In this document: one piece after another, positions 1 to 7,078 of the stretch
Numbering within the stretch: the first letter of the stretch is position 1
How the letters are laid out: each line of letters starts with the position of its first letter
From: CAMENZ01 sp041854955
GTDB lineage: Bacteria; Bacillota; Clostridia; Peptostreptococcales; Anaerovoracaceae
Direction: 5' to 3'
DNA: 29,611 nt
Assembly (NCBI GenBank): GCA_041854955.1
Contig: JBHADF010000037.1
Span: forward strand, 1-29,611
Notes under the pieces: generated by a model
Told to the model about the DNA's origin: nothing
Seen by the model: only the letters and a program-made list of their open reading frames with translations
Database searches by the model: none
Made by a program: the position numbers and the translations under genes

Positions 1-211
1 CTGCAATAGCTCCCGTCTTTTTCCCATATAAAAAGGCTGCCAGGAAAAGAGGCACATTGCCTAAATGTATAAGTCCGCCGCTCCCCATAAGAGGCAGCCT
101 TATATTTACCTGCCATGTGGCTGCTAAGGTCAAGGCTATGAAAAGTGCATTGATTGTTAAAGCCTTCGTATTTCCTCTGCTCAATGTGTCGTTTTTTCCC
201 GATGTCATCAT
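1..211 (-). CDS. ECF transporter S component, 5' part only (cut by window edge)
   Basis: Reading leftward from ATG at 211, about 70 codons are open to the window edge. The start follows an AGGGAAGG ribosome site. After a short polar N-terminus comes a hydrophobic helix and then the stretch RLPLMGSGGLIHLGNVPLF, which resembles the beginning of ECF-type S components (PF07155-like, the riboflavin/unknown-vitamin group), where a short loop and a conserved 'HLG' precede the second membrane helix. These are small membrane proteins that bind a vitamin and dock onto a shared EcfAAT energising module. The substrate cannot be assigned because the rest of the gene lies outside the window. Family call is by motif recognition only. 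Confidence 0.6.
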   Translation of the reverse strand, partial: MMTSGKNDTLSRGNTKALTINALFIALTLAATWQVNIRLPLMGSGGLIHLGNVPLFLAAFLYGKKTGAIA

Positions 212-447
212 AATAATTCCTTCCCTTTTGTCTATAGGCTCTTAAATGAACCTTGCAAATTTCCCTCTCTATACGATACACTGAAATGTGTAATTATCAA
301 ACAGTCAATTTCATATTATTTTTGTATATACACTTTGGTAATTCACCCCTATATCAGCGTTGTTTTCATCCTTTTTACGAGATATACCCCGTCTCTGTAT
401 ATATACAGTTTTAATCTGAGATTTTATTCCCCTTTCTTCAAAGTTCC
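212..447. other. Divergent intergenic region without a gene; two TGTATATA-type palindromes
   Basis: The region between the leftward ECF gene and the rightward flavodiiron promoter is AT-rich and holds no convincing gene. It contains two related perfect palindromes: a 10-bp TGTATATACA at 323-332 and a 14-bp CTGTATATATACAG at 395-408. I found no recognisable FMN, preQ1, THF or TPP riboswitch core upstream of the ECF gene, and no good leftward promoter. Confidence 0.4.
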
Positions 448-476
448 TTGGACTTTTTTGTCGCCTTATGTTATAG
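448..476 (+). promoter_or_regulatory. Sigma-A promoter of the flavodiiron protein gene
   Basis: TTGGAC (448-453) and TTATAG (471-476) are separated by 17 bp. The start codon lies 76 bp downstream of the -10 box. Confidence 0.55.
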
Positions 477-552
477 TGAAAATGTGGGCAATCTACAGCG
501 ATTGTCAGAAAAAAGGATTAAATTAAATACAATATATAAGGAGATGAAAAAG

Positions 553-1875
553 ATGTATATTTCAGAAGATATTAAATATGTGGGTGTCAATGACCACGAT
601 TTGGATCTTTTTGAGGGGCATTATCACGTACCCAAGGGAATGGCATACAATTCCTATGTAATCATGGATGAAAAAATAGCAGTTATGGATTCCGTAGAAA
701 AAGGCTTTACGGACCTGTGGCTCGGAAATATCGAAAAGGTTTTGGACGGCAAGAAGCCTTCCTACCTGGTAATTCACCACATGGAGCCGGACCACTCCGG
801 TAATATCGTAAACTTTATGGCAAAATATCCCGAAGCCGTAATCGTGGCTTCCGCCAAGGCTTTCGATATGATGTATAACTTCTTCGGAGCAAAATTCGAC
901 GATAGAAGACTGGTAATGGGTAACGGCGATACTCTCGATTTAGGTAAGCACAAGCTGACCTTCTTCACCGCACCTATGGTTCACTGGCCGGAGGTTATCT
1001 CCTCCTACGATTCCACAGACAAGGTTCTCTTCTCTGCCGATGCCTTCGGTACCTTCGGCGCCAACGACGAAGAATTTGACTGGGATGATGAAGCGAGAAG
1101 ATATTTTGTAGGCATAGTAGGTAAATACGGCCAGCAGGTTCAGATGCTTCTTAAAAAGTTGCAGGAAGTAGATATTAAAATTATATGCTCACTCCACGGT
1201 CCCGTAATCACGGAAAATCTGGAGCACCGCGTAGGCCTCTACGATACCTGGTCATCCTACAGGCCCGAATCCGACGGTATATTCATACCTTACACTTCCG
1301 TATACGGAAATACTAAGGCGGCAGTGGAGCTTTTGGCTGAAAAGCTGAGAGAAAAGGGCTGCCCTGAGGTAGTCACCATGGACCTGGCCAGAACAGATAT
1401 GTCCACAGCGGTAGCCAACGCCTTCAAGTACGGCACCATCGTCATGGCAACCACCACCTTTAATGCAGATATTTTCCCTTATATGAAGGAATTTATCAGC
1501 TCCATCGTGGAAAGAAACTTCCAAAACAGACACTTGGCTTTCATAGAAAACGGAAGCTGGGCGCCTATGGCAGGCAAAGTGATGAGAGGCATGCTTGCCA
1601 ATACGCAAAATATGACCTACGCCGCAACCACTGTCCATTTGCTTTCCAGCCTCTGTGACGATTCCAGAGCGGAAATCGAAGCTTTGGCAGAGGAATTAGC
1701 CGCAAGATGCAAGGGCGGAGCTTCCCAAGGAGGAAATGCAGCGCCTACAGAAGCGAAGCCTAAGAAGCGTTTCGTTTGTACAGTCTGCGGATACATACAT
1801 GAAGCTGAGGAGTTGCCCGCCGACTTTACCTGCCCGCTGTGCATGCAGCCGGCATCGGCCTTCAAGGAAATGTAA
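553..1875 (+). CDS. Flavodiiron protein (A-type flavoprotein) with C-terminal rubredoxin-like domain
   Basis: A cytoplasmic 440-residue enzyme that reduces O2 to water and/or NO to N2O, protecting anaerobes. Residues 1-240 form the metallo-beta-lactamase-like domain with diiron ligands H76-x-E78-x-D80-H81, H144, D163 and H215. Residues about 243-385 form the flavodoxin domain, with the FMN-loop sequence YTSVYGNTK near 247-255. A low-complexity linker (389-404) leads to a short rubredoxin-like module (407-440) with C409-x2-C412 and C427-x2-C430. The module lacks the long insert of classical rubredoxins and looks like the short rubrerythrin-type domain. ATG 553 is chosen because AAGGAG (538-543) lies 9 nt upstream; an ATG at 544 abuts that site. 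The fused rubredoxin may accept electrons directly. Whether O2 or NO is preferred cannot be read from sequence. Confidence 0.93.
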   Translation: MYISEDIKYVGVNDHDLDLFEGHYHVPKGMAYNSYVIMDEKIAVMDSVEKGFTDLWLGNIEKVLDGKKPSYLVIHHMEPDHSGNIVNFMAKYPEAVIVASAKAFDMMYNFFGAKFDDRRLVMGNGDTLDLGKHKLTFFTAPMVHWPEVISSYDSTDKVLFSADAFGTFGANDEEFDWDDEARRYFVGIVGKYGQQVQMLLKKLQEVDIKIICSLHGPVITENLEHRVGLYDTWSSYRPESDGIFIPYTSVYGNTKAAVELLAEKLREKGCPEVVTMDLARTDMSTAVANAFKYGTIVMATTTFNADIFPYMKEFISSIVERNFQNRHLAFIENGSWAPMAGKVMRGMLANTQNMTYAATTVHLLSSLCDDSRAEIEALAEELAARCKGGASQGGNAAPTEAKPKKRFVCTVCGYIHEAEELPADFTCPLCMQPASAFKEM

Positions 1876-1913
1876 GCCTTTTTCGTCATTATACAAAATC
1901 CGGGATTTTCTCC

Positions 1914-1942
1914 TTGATTAGTGATGAAAAAAGTAGTATAAT
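1914..1942 (+). promoter_or_regulatory. Promoter of rpsU-yqeY
   Basis: TTGATT (1914-1919) and a perfect TATAAT (1937-1942) are 17 bp apart, 68 bp before the rpsU start. A strong promoter fits a ribosomal protein gene. Confidence 0.75.
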
Positions 1943-2009
1943 ACCCTTGTTATAGCTAAATACTGTTCTAACAGCTCGAATATTTCATTTTAGTCAGGAG
2001 GTGAAATGT

Positions 2010-2189
2010 ATGGCAACAGTTATCGTAAGAGACAATGAAAGTTTGGAGTCTGCTCTTAAGAGATTTAAGAGAAGCTGCGCCAGAGACGGCGTTATGAGTG
2101 AACTTAGAAAGAGAGAGCACTACGAGAAACCAAGCGTAAAGAGAAAGAAAAAGTCTGAAGCTGCAAGAAAAAAGGCTAAGAAATATTAA
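2010..2189 (+). CDS. rpsU: 30S ribosomal protein S21
   Basis: A 59-residue, very basic protein beginning MATVIVRDNESLESALKRF, the typical S21 N-terminus, and ending in a Lys/Arg-rich tail (KRKKKSEAARKKAKK). S21 joins the small subunit near the anti-Shine-Dalgarno end of 16S rRNA and takes part in initiation. Length matches bacterial S21 (about 58-70 residues). ATG 2010 is chosen from the family N-terminus and the AGGAGGTG site at 1996-2003; an in-frame GTG at 2001 is part of that site. It has its own promoter and is followed after 11 nt by yqeY, a pairing common in Bacillota. Confidence 0.97.
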   Translation: MATVIVRDNESLESALKRFKRSCARDGVMSELRKREHYEKPSVKRKKKSEAARKKAKKY

Positions 2190-2200
2190 TAGGTGATCAA

Positions 2201-2650
2201 ATGGCAATCAAAGAGAAATTGATGGCAGACTTCAAGGAAGCCATGAAGGCTCGTGATGAAGTAGCCAAGAACACCATAAGCTTTGCACGGGCCGCCATTA
2301 AGCAATATGAAGTGGATAACCGTGAAGAGCTTGATGATGAAGGCATTACTGCTATTTTAGTAAAGCAGGTTAAAATGAGAAAAGATGCCCTCGCTGATTT
2401 TGAAAGAGCAGGTAGAACAGATTTAATAGAATCCTATAACGCCGAGATAGAAGTTCTTAAAAGATATCTTCCCGAGCAGCTTTCCGAAGATAAGATTCGT
2501 GAAGCCATCGGTCAGGTGGCCAAAGATTTGGGCATCGAAGGCGGTATGCAAAACATGGGCAAGTTGATGGGTCCTGTAATGGCAAAGCTGAAAGGCTTGG
2601 CCGACGGAGCCGTAGTCAAGTCCCTTGTAGAGGAGTTCTTGAAAAAATAA
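2201..2650 (+). CDS. yqeY: GatB/YqeY domain-containing protein
   Basis: A 149-residue stand-alone protein of the YqeY family, related to the C-terminal tRNA-binding tail domain of the amidotransferase subunit GatB. Recognisable blocks are a helical N-terminus (MAIKEKLMADFKEAMKARD), the middle segment ending LKRYLPEQLSE (about 86-96), and the C-terminal stretch around residues 118-147 containing NMGKLMGPVMAKLKG and a terminal VEEFLKK. Length is typical. The cellular role is not established; because the related GatB tail binds tRNA, a role near tRNA or translation is usually suggested. It starts 11 nt after rpsU with an AGGTGAT ribosome site and ends just before a strong hairpin terminator. Confidence 0.93.
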   Translation: MAIKEKLMADFKEAMKARDEVAKNTISFARAAIKQYEVDNREELDDEGITAILVKQVKMRKDALADFERAGRTDLIESYNAEIEVLKRYLPEQLSEDKIREAIGQVAKDLGIEGGMQNMGKLMGPVMAKLKGLADGAVVKSLVEEFLKK

Positions 2651-2655
2651 AAGCG

Positions 2656-2684
2656 ACCTCGCGTAAAACGCGAGGTTTTCTTTA
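2656..2684. terminator. Bidirectional intrinsic terminator between yqeY and the HIT gene
   Basis: ACCTCGCGT (2656-2664) pairs perfectly with ACGCGAGGT (2668-2676): a 9-bp stem with an AAA loop followed by TTTTCTTT. Read leftward, the same hairpin is followed by a run rich in T over the yqeY stop codon, so it can serve both convergent operons. Confidence 0.85.
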
Positions 2685-2686
2685 TG

Positions 2687-2722
2687 AAACGGAGCATGCT
2701 CGTAAAAGGAGATGCTCCGTTT
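2687..2722 (-). terminator. Second hairpin, probable first terminator of the mtaB-HIT operon
   Basis: AAACGGAGCA (2687-2696) and TGCTCCGTTT (2713-2722) form a 10-bp stem with a 16-nt loop. It lies 28 bp beyond the HIT stop codon. The trailing T-run is short in both directions, so it may work together with the adjacent 2656-2684 hairpin. Confidence 0.55.
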
Positions 2723-2750
2723 TCCTGTTCACTTCTTATGAGATCAGGCA

Positions 2751-3092
2751 TCAGCCCGGAGGCCAGGTCATTTTTCTCTTTCCTAAGATGTGGAAATGTA
2801 AATGCTTTACCGTCTGGAAAGCATCCTCTCCGTTGTTGGAAACCACTCTGTAGCCATTTTCCAAACCTAATTCCTTGGCGATATCCTTTATCTTCACCAT
2901 CATTCTGCCTACCAGGGCTCCGTCGGCCTCTGAGATGTCGTCGATGGATGTGATATGCTTCTTAGGGATTAAGAGCACATGGACCGGTGCCTGAGGCTCC
3001 ACATCGTGGAAGCAAATCATTTCATCGTCTTCATAAACTATGTTGGTGGGAATTTCGCCACTTGCCAACATGCAAAAAATACAATCTGCCAT
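2751..3092 (-). CDS. HIT family protein (HinT-like nucleotide hydrolase)
   Basis: A 113-residue histidine-triad protein. The triad H97-L-H99-F-H101 is intact and is followed by the C-terminal sequence KRKMTWPPG typical of HinT-like purine nucleoside phosphoramidases, which cleave AMP-X bonds. C4 and C7, with H46 and H97, could form the zinc site seen in many bacterial members. Length is normal for the branch. ATG 3092 overlaps the mtaB stop codon by one base (TAATG), so translational coupling is likely; GGAG lies in the end of mtaB. The mtaB-HIT adjacency is common in clostridia, but the physiological substrate is unknown. Confidence 0.93.
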   Translation of the reverse strand: MADCIFCMLASGEIPTNIVYEDDEMICFHDVEPQAPVHVLLIPKKHITSIDDISEADGALVGRMMVKIKDIAKELGLENGYRVVSNNGEDAFQTVKHLHFHILGKRKMTWPPG

Positions 3093-4426
3093 TAAATTAT
3101 TTCTCCTTTCATTCCGTCTTTATATAAAGATACAAGCTTTACCTCTTTAAGGCTGTTCAGGTCGGATTCGCCGCCTTTACAATATACTTTAATATAGTTA
3201 TCGCTGTAGCCGGAAGCCTCCCCATCCTTGAGTTCTTCAAAGAGAACCCTTCTCTTGTCTCCTATGAGCTCCCTGAGGAAAACCTCCGCCCTCTTAGCTG
3301 AGTTTGTTGCCAAAATCTCGCTTCTCAGGCTCTTTAAATGGTCTGAAACCTGATTTTTCATCTTGGCGGCGGCAGTACCCTGCCTCTTGGAATATTTGAA
3401 GACATGAACCTTGGAAAAGCCCACCTTTTCCACCATATCCAAGGAGTCTCGGAAGTCCTCTTCATCTTCTTCGGGGAAGCCTACAATTATGTCGGCAGTG
3501 ATGCCGTAGCCTCTGTCGAAGGCTCTCAGTTCTTTAACTATGGCGAGATAGTCCTCCCGAGTGTAGTGGCGGTTCATGCCCTTGAGCACCTTGTCGCTAC
3601 CGCTCTGCAGGGACAGATGGAGATGGTGACACAGCTTGTCATATTTGAGCAAATTATGCACATAAGCCGCGTTTACCACCGTAGGCTCCAGAGAGCTGAG
3701 CCTGATTCTGAAATCTCCATCCAAGGCGTTTATCCTCTTTATTATAATCTCGATACCCTTCATATTGGTCTCATCGGGATACAGGGCAAATCCATAGTCC
3801 TTTTCCTGCCCGTAGAGAGCAGTGTTTATGCCCGTCAAAACTATTTCCTTGAAGCCCTTTGCTACGAGGGCCTTCGCCTCCTCCAGGATTTCCTCCGGGT
3901 CTCTGGAGCGTACGTGACCTCTGGCAAAGGGAATCATACAGTAGGAGCAAAATCTGTCGCAGCCCTCCTGTATCTTGATATATGCTCGTGTTCTGGAATC
4001 CATGGATGTGATAATTCCTCTGTCGTTATAGGTATCCAAAGAGTCGTAGGGCAAAACATGGGTGCTCTGTCTATTTTCCGGCCTGAGCATAGCTTCCTTT
4101 ACATAATCCAGCAGCTTGCCCTTTTCTCCGTTGCCGGTGACAATATTCACCTCTTCCATGGCCTCCAGCTCCTCCGGCTTCACCTGAGAATAGCAGCCGG
4201 TCACAGCCACCAGAGCCTCCGGTGCCTGCCTCTTCATTCTTCTTATATACTGTCTCGATTTCCTGTCCGCCAGATTAGTAACGGTGCAGGTATTTATTAT
4301 ATATACATCCGCAAAATCTTCTTCTCCCACTATTTCAAAGCCGGCAGCCTTAAACTGCTCCTTCATGGCTTCCGTTTCGTACTGGTTGACCTTGCAGCCC
4401 AATGTATGAAATGCAATTTTCTTCAT
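3092..4426 (-). CDS. mtaB: tRNA t6A37 methylthiotransferase MtaB
   Basis: A 444-residue radical SAM methylthiotransferase that converts t6A to ms2t6A at position 37 of ANN-decoding tRNAs. The N-terminal UPF0004 domain carries cluster cysteines C11, C47 and C78. The radical SAM motif is C156-x3-C160-x2-C163 within EGCDRFCSYCMIPFARG. A TRAM domain occupies roughly the last 60 residues. The HTLGCKVNQYE signature at the N-terminus separates MtaB from MiaB and RimO. ATG 4426 is chosen because GGAGG lies just upstream and the family begins at this point; an in-frame ATG at 4483 has no ribosome site. A 6-bp stem (4460-4474) sits in the leader. First gene of a two-gene operon with the HIT protein. 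Confidence 0.95.
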   Translation of the reverse strand: MKKIAFHTLGCKVNQYETEAMKEQFKAAGFEIVGEEDFADVYIINTCTVTNLADRKSRQYIRRMKRQAPEALVAVTGCYSQVKPEELEAMEEVNIVTGNGEKGKLLDYVKEAMLRPENRQSTHVLPYDSLDTYNDRGIITSMDSRTRAYIKIQEGCDRFCSYCMIPFARGHVRSRDPEEILEEAKALVAKGFKEIVLTGINTALYGQEKDYGFALYPDETNMKGIEIIIKRINALDGDFRIRLSSLEPTVVNAAYVHNLLKYDKLCHHLHLSLQSGSDKVLKGMNRHYTREDYLAIVKELRAFDRGYGITADIIVGFPEEDEEDFRDSLDMVEKVGFSKVHVFKYSKRQGTAAAKMKNQVSDHLKSLRSEILATNSAKRAEVFLRELIGDKRRVLFEELKDGEASGYSDNYIKVYCKGGESDLNSLKEVKLVSLYKDGMKGEII

Positions 4427-4493
4427 ATTTTCCTCCGCCTTTAGTCTACCACAAAGGGTAGCTTTGATAAAGCTGTTTTTCATTAAATTCTTC

Positions 4494-4523
4494 TTGCTAA
4501 AATATCCTATTTTATGTTACAAT
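4494..4523 (+). promoter_or_regulatory. Promoter of bioY
   Basis: TTGCTA (4494-4499) and TACAAT (4518-4523) are 18 bp apart, with a TG extension at 4515-4516. The start codon is 38 bp beyond the -10 box. I looked for the BirA operator half-sites TTGTTAACC / GGTTAACAA and did not find them. Confidence 0.55.
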
Positions 4524-4561
4524 CAGTCAACATTTTGTTTTTGGGAAATGGAGGAAAATCT

Positions 4562-5104
4562 ATGGAAACTAAAAAACTATTAACCACAAAGGACATGACG
4601 CTGGTGGCGCTTTTTACGGCTCTCATAGTCGTATGTGCCTGGATTTCAGTCCCCTTTACGGTACCCTTTACCCTGCAAACCTTCGCTGTCCTTACAGCGG
4701 CAGGTCTTTTGGGAGCAAAGAAAGGAACCTTCAGCGTTTTGCTCTATGTCCTTTTAGGAGCGGTGGGCCTTCCTGTCTTCGCCGGTTTTAAAGGCGGCAT
4801 AGCAGCTTTATTGGGTCCTACGGGAGGCTACATAATCGGCTTCCTCTTCACAGCCTTTATCACAGGCCTCATCATCGACCGCTTCGGAAAATCCTTGAAA
4901 GTAGTCATACCGGCTATGATTTTGGGGATGATAATATGCTACATCTTCGGAACGGCTTGGTTCATGTACGTTTACACTCAGGCCAAGGAAGCTGTAAGCC
5001 TGATGACCGTATTGGGCTGGTGTATCTTCCCCTTCTTAATACCTGACGGTATTAAGCTGGCACTTTCCGCCATAGTGGTAAACCGCCTCAAGGAAAAAAT
5101 ATAG
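4562..5104 (+). CDS. bioY: Biotin transporter BioY (ECF S component)
   Basis: A 180-residue membrane protein with about six hydrophobic segments. Family hallmarks are the N-terminal ALFTALIVVCAWISVPF, the loop VPFTLQTFAVLTAAGLLG (about 34-51), the GPTGGYIIGF motif (85-94) and the C-terminal PDGIKLALSAIV (161-172). BioY binds biotin with very high affinity and usually works with the shared EcfA/EcfA'/EcfT module, whose genes are not in this window. Length matches the family. ATG 4562 follows GGAGG; an upstream in-frame ATG at 4514 lies inside the promoter and is rejected. It appears monocistronic, bounded by its own promoter and a terminator. Confidence 0.95.
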   Translation: METKKLLTTKDMTLVALFTALIVVCAWISVPFTVPFTLQTFAVLTAAGLLGAKKGTFSVLLYVLLGAVGLPVFAGFKGGIAALLGPTGGYIIGFLFTAFITGLIIDRFGKSLKVVIPAMILGMIICYIFGTAWFMYVYTQAKEAVSLMTVLGWCIFPFLIPDGIKLALSAIVVNRLKEKI

Positions 5105-5107
5105 CCT

Positions 5108-5160
5108 AAAAAAACAGAGCTTCATGAATCGGGTAAGTTCCGCCTGATGGGGCTCTTTTC
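5108..5160. terminator. Bidirectional terminator between bioY and the nifS-rrf2 operon
   Basis: AGAGCTTCAT (5116-5125) pairs with ATGGGGCTCT (5147-5156), 10 bp including two G-T pairs, followed rightward by TTTT. Leftward, the seven A residues at 5108-5114 give a seven-T tail for the Fe-S operon. Confidence 0.75.
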
Positions 5161-5227
5161 ATTTCCTCAATTCTTTCAATTAAAACAGCCCATACTGTTT
5201 AAGTCGGGCTGCCCTCATTTCCTTTTA

Positions 5228-5656
5228 TCAAATGACAAAGTCCTCCGTCATCTGTCCTCGCATCAAGTCTTGGATTGTAACGCTGTCCAAGTAGTCCATT
5301 ATCAGCTTGTTCAGCTTAATCCACAGGGGAAAAGTCCGGCATTTTCCGGAATTTTCGCAGGAGTTGTTTTCCAAACCCATGCAAGACACCGGCGCAAGGC
5401 TTTTTTCCGTCAAGCGAAGCACCTCACCTACCTTGTAATCTTCAGGTTTACGGTTGAGGCGATAGCCGCCTCCCTTTCCGTGGACGCTGTCTACCATATT
5501 GTTCTTTGAGAGGAGAGCCATTATACTCTCCATGTATTTTTGTGAAATATCATTTCTCTTTGATATGTCCTTAAGGGGTATGTATTCCACACCTCCGTTT
5601 TCAGCCAAATCAACCATGACTCTCAGCGCATATCTCCCTCTGGTGGAAATAATCAA
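5228..5656 (-). CDS. Rrf2 family [2Fe-2S]-type transcriptional regulator (IscR-like)
   Basis: A 142-residue DNA-binding regulator. The N-terminus STRGRYALRVMVDLAENG opens the winged helix-turn-helix; HGKGGGYRL (59-67) is the wing. C92, C100 and C106 are spaced like the cluster ligands of IscR, so an Fe-S cofactor is likely; cysteine-metabolism regulators of the CymR type usually lack these residues. The start is uncertain: TTG 5656 follows AGAGGGTGAT and gives the family N-terminus; GTG 5665 or TTG 5686 are alternatives. It is the last gene of the nifS-iscU-cysK operon, 56 nt after cysK, and probably represses or activates this operon through the dyad at 8341-8373. Confidence 0.9.
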   Translation of the reverse strand: MIISTRGRYALRVMVDLAENGGVEYIPLKDISKRNDISQKYMESIMALLSKNNMVDSVHGKGGGYRLNRKPEDYKVGEVLRLTEKSLAPVSCMGLENNSCENSGKCRTFPLWIKLNKLIMDYLDSVTIQDLMRGQMTEDFVI

Positions 5657-5712
5657 CTCTATCACCCTCTTTCCGGTTCTGCGCAAAATCTCCCCGGTCG
5701 GACATTAGCCTC

Positions 5713-6636
5713 CTAAAAGATGCCTGTGGAGAGATATCTTTCTCCGGTGTCCGCCAGCAGGGCCACTATGTTTTTCCCTTTGTTTTCAGGTCTCTTTGCC
5801 AAATCCAAGGCAGCCTTCAAAGCTGCTCCCGAGGAAATCCCCACAAGGACGCCTTCGGCTTCTGCGATTTCTTTGGTCATGGCAAAGGCTTCTTCATCCC
5901 CCACGGTGATGACCTCGTCATAAACACCGCAGTCCAATACCTGGGGTATAAATCCCGCGCCTATTCCCTGAATTTTATGTTTTCCGCTTTCTCCCTTGGA
6001 AAGCACCGGGGAATTGGCAGGTTCCACTGCTACCACCTTTATGCCGGGGTTCCGGGACTTAAGATATTTTCCTACGCCGGTAATGGTTCCGCCGGAGCCT
6101 ACTCCTGCTACGAAAATATCCACCTGTCCATCTGTATCCCTGTATATTTCAGGTCCCGTAGTTTCGAAGTGGGCCTGAGGATTGGCTTCGTTAGTAAACT
6201 GTCCTGTCATTATACCGCCGGGAACAGTCTTTGCCAGTTCTTCAGCCTTAGCTATGGAGCCCTTCATTCCCAAGGCGCCATCGGTGAGAACCAGCTCGGC
6301 GCCGTAGGCCTGTACAAGCTGTCTTCTCTCCATAGACATGGTCTCAGGCATTACCACAATGGTTCTGTAGCCCTTGACGGCAGCCATAAAGGCCAGTCCT
6401 ATGCCTGTGTTGCCGCTGGAAGGCTCTATTATAACCGAATCCGGCTTAAGGAGGCCTTCTCTTTCGGCGGCCTCAATCATGGACTTGGCTATTCTGTCCT
6501 TCACGGAACCGGCCGGATTGAAATATTCCAGCTTGACCATGAGCTTGGACTCTAAATTGTATTTTTTTTCTACGGAAACAAGCTCCAGCAATGGAGTGTT
6601 TCCTACCAGCTGATCAGCTGATGTGTAAATTCTCAT
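5713..6636 (-). CDS. cysK: Cysteine synthase A (O-acetylserine sulfhydrylase)
   Basis: A 307-residue PLP enzyme making L-cysteine from O-acetylserine and sulfide. K46 in NPAGSVKDR is the Schiff-base lysine; SSGNTG (73-78) is the substrate-binding loop; GVGSGGTITG (178-187) binds the PLP phosphate; a serine in GISSGAA (about 268) faces the pyridine nitrogen. Length is typical. Only 2 nt separate it from iscU, and its AGGAGA ribosome site lies inside the end of iscU, so the two are translationally linked. In this operon it would supply cysteine, the sulfur source for the desulfurase encoded upstream. It could be a close relative with another nucleophile, but all CysK core motifs are present. 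Confidence 0.95.
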   Translation of the reverse strand: MRIYTSADQLVGNTPLLELVSVEKKYNLESKLMVKLEYFNPAGSVKDRIAKSMIEAAEREGLLKPDSVIIEPSSGNTGIGLAFMAAVKGYRTIVVMPETMSMERRQLVQAYGAELVLTDGALGMKGSIAKAEELAKTVPGGIMTGQFTNEANPQAHFETTGPEIYRDTDGQVDIFVAGVGSGGTITGVGKYLKSRNPGIKVVAVEPANSPVLSKGESGKHKIQGIGAGFIPQVLDCGVYDEVITVGDEEAFAMTKEIAEAEGVLVGISSGAALKAALDLAKRPENKGKNIVALLADTGERYLSTGIF

Positions 6637-6638
6637 TT

Positions 6639-7019
6639 CTATTTATTCTCCTGTTTAGCTTTATAGTCGTCTATAGCGGCCTTGATGGCCTCTTCAGCTA
6701 AAACAGAACAGTGGATTTTATGAGCGGGCAGTCCGTCCAAGGCTTCGGTTACAGCCTTGTTGGTCAAAGCCAGAGCTTCGTCCAAAGACTTTCCTTTGAT
6801 AAGCTCGGTAGCCATGGAGCTGGAAGCTATAGCGCTGCCGCAGCCGAAGGTTTCAAAGCTTACGTCCTTGATCTTATCATCATCTATCTTCAGGTATATT
6901 CTCATAATGTCTCCGCAGGTTGCATTGCCTACTTCACCTATGCCGTCGGCGTCATCCATTGCCCCTATGTTTCTCGGGTTGCGGAAATGATCCATAACTT
7001 TATCACTGTATAATGCCAT
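6639..7019 (-). CDS. iscU: Fe-S cluster scaffold protein IscU/NifU-like
   Basis: A 126-residue U-type scaffold on which [2Fe-2S] and [4Fe-4S] clusters are assembled. The three ligand cysteines are C35 (in NATCGD), C60 (in FGCGSAIASS) and C104 (in HKIHCSVL); D37, which controls cluster release, is kept. There is no C-terminal ferredoxin or Nfu extension, so this is the short clostridial form often named NifU. It lacks the insertion typical of SufU. ATG 7019 follows AAGGAGG. It lies 59 nt downstream of nifS and 2 nt upstream of cysK. No IscA, HscA/B or ferredoxin gene accompanies it, which is normal for minimal clostridial ISC operons. Confidence 0.95.
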   Translation of the reverse strand: MALYSDKVMDHFRNPRNIGAMDDADGIGEVGNATCGDIMRIYLKIDDDKIKDVSFETFGCGSAIASSSMATELIKGKSLDEALALTNKAVTEALDGLPAHKIHCSVLAEEAIKAAIDDYKAKQENK

Positions 7020-7078
7020 TTTTTTATCCTCCTTATTTAACGGGCTTGCTTAAACCAAGCTCCCAAAACAAAACATCT

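Noticed and set aside
212..447. Riboswitch upstream of the ECF S component
   Set aside because: No conserved core of FMN, TPP, preQ1, THF or cobalamin riboswitches could be traced; the GGTTC near 248-252 on the minus strand lacks the rest of a preQ1 aptamer.
1892..1910. Terminator between the flavodiiron gene and rpsU
   Set aside because: AAAATC/GATTTT could form a 6-bp stem around CGG, but it is A-T rich and no T-run follows.
3404..4444. Long open frame (346 codons) opposite mtaB
   Set aside because: It is antisense to a gene with complete family motifs, has no ribosome site, and its product is a low-quality hydrophobic/basic sequence without recognisable domains.
4494..4561. BirA operator upstream of bioY
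   Set aside because: The region has TGTTAC and TCAACA pieces but no half-sites with the expected sequence and spacing.
5675..5705. ATG at 5705 behind a good GGAGG as start of the Rrf2 gene
   Set aside because: It is in a different frame and closes after about 29 codons; it could be a tiny leader peptide but nothing else supports that.
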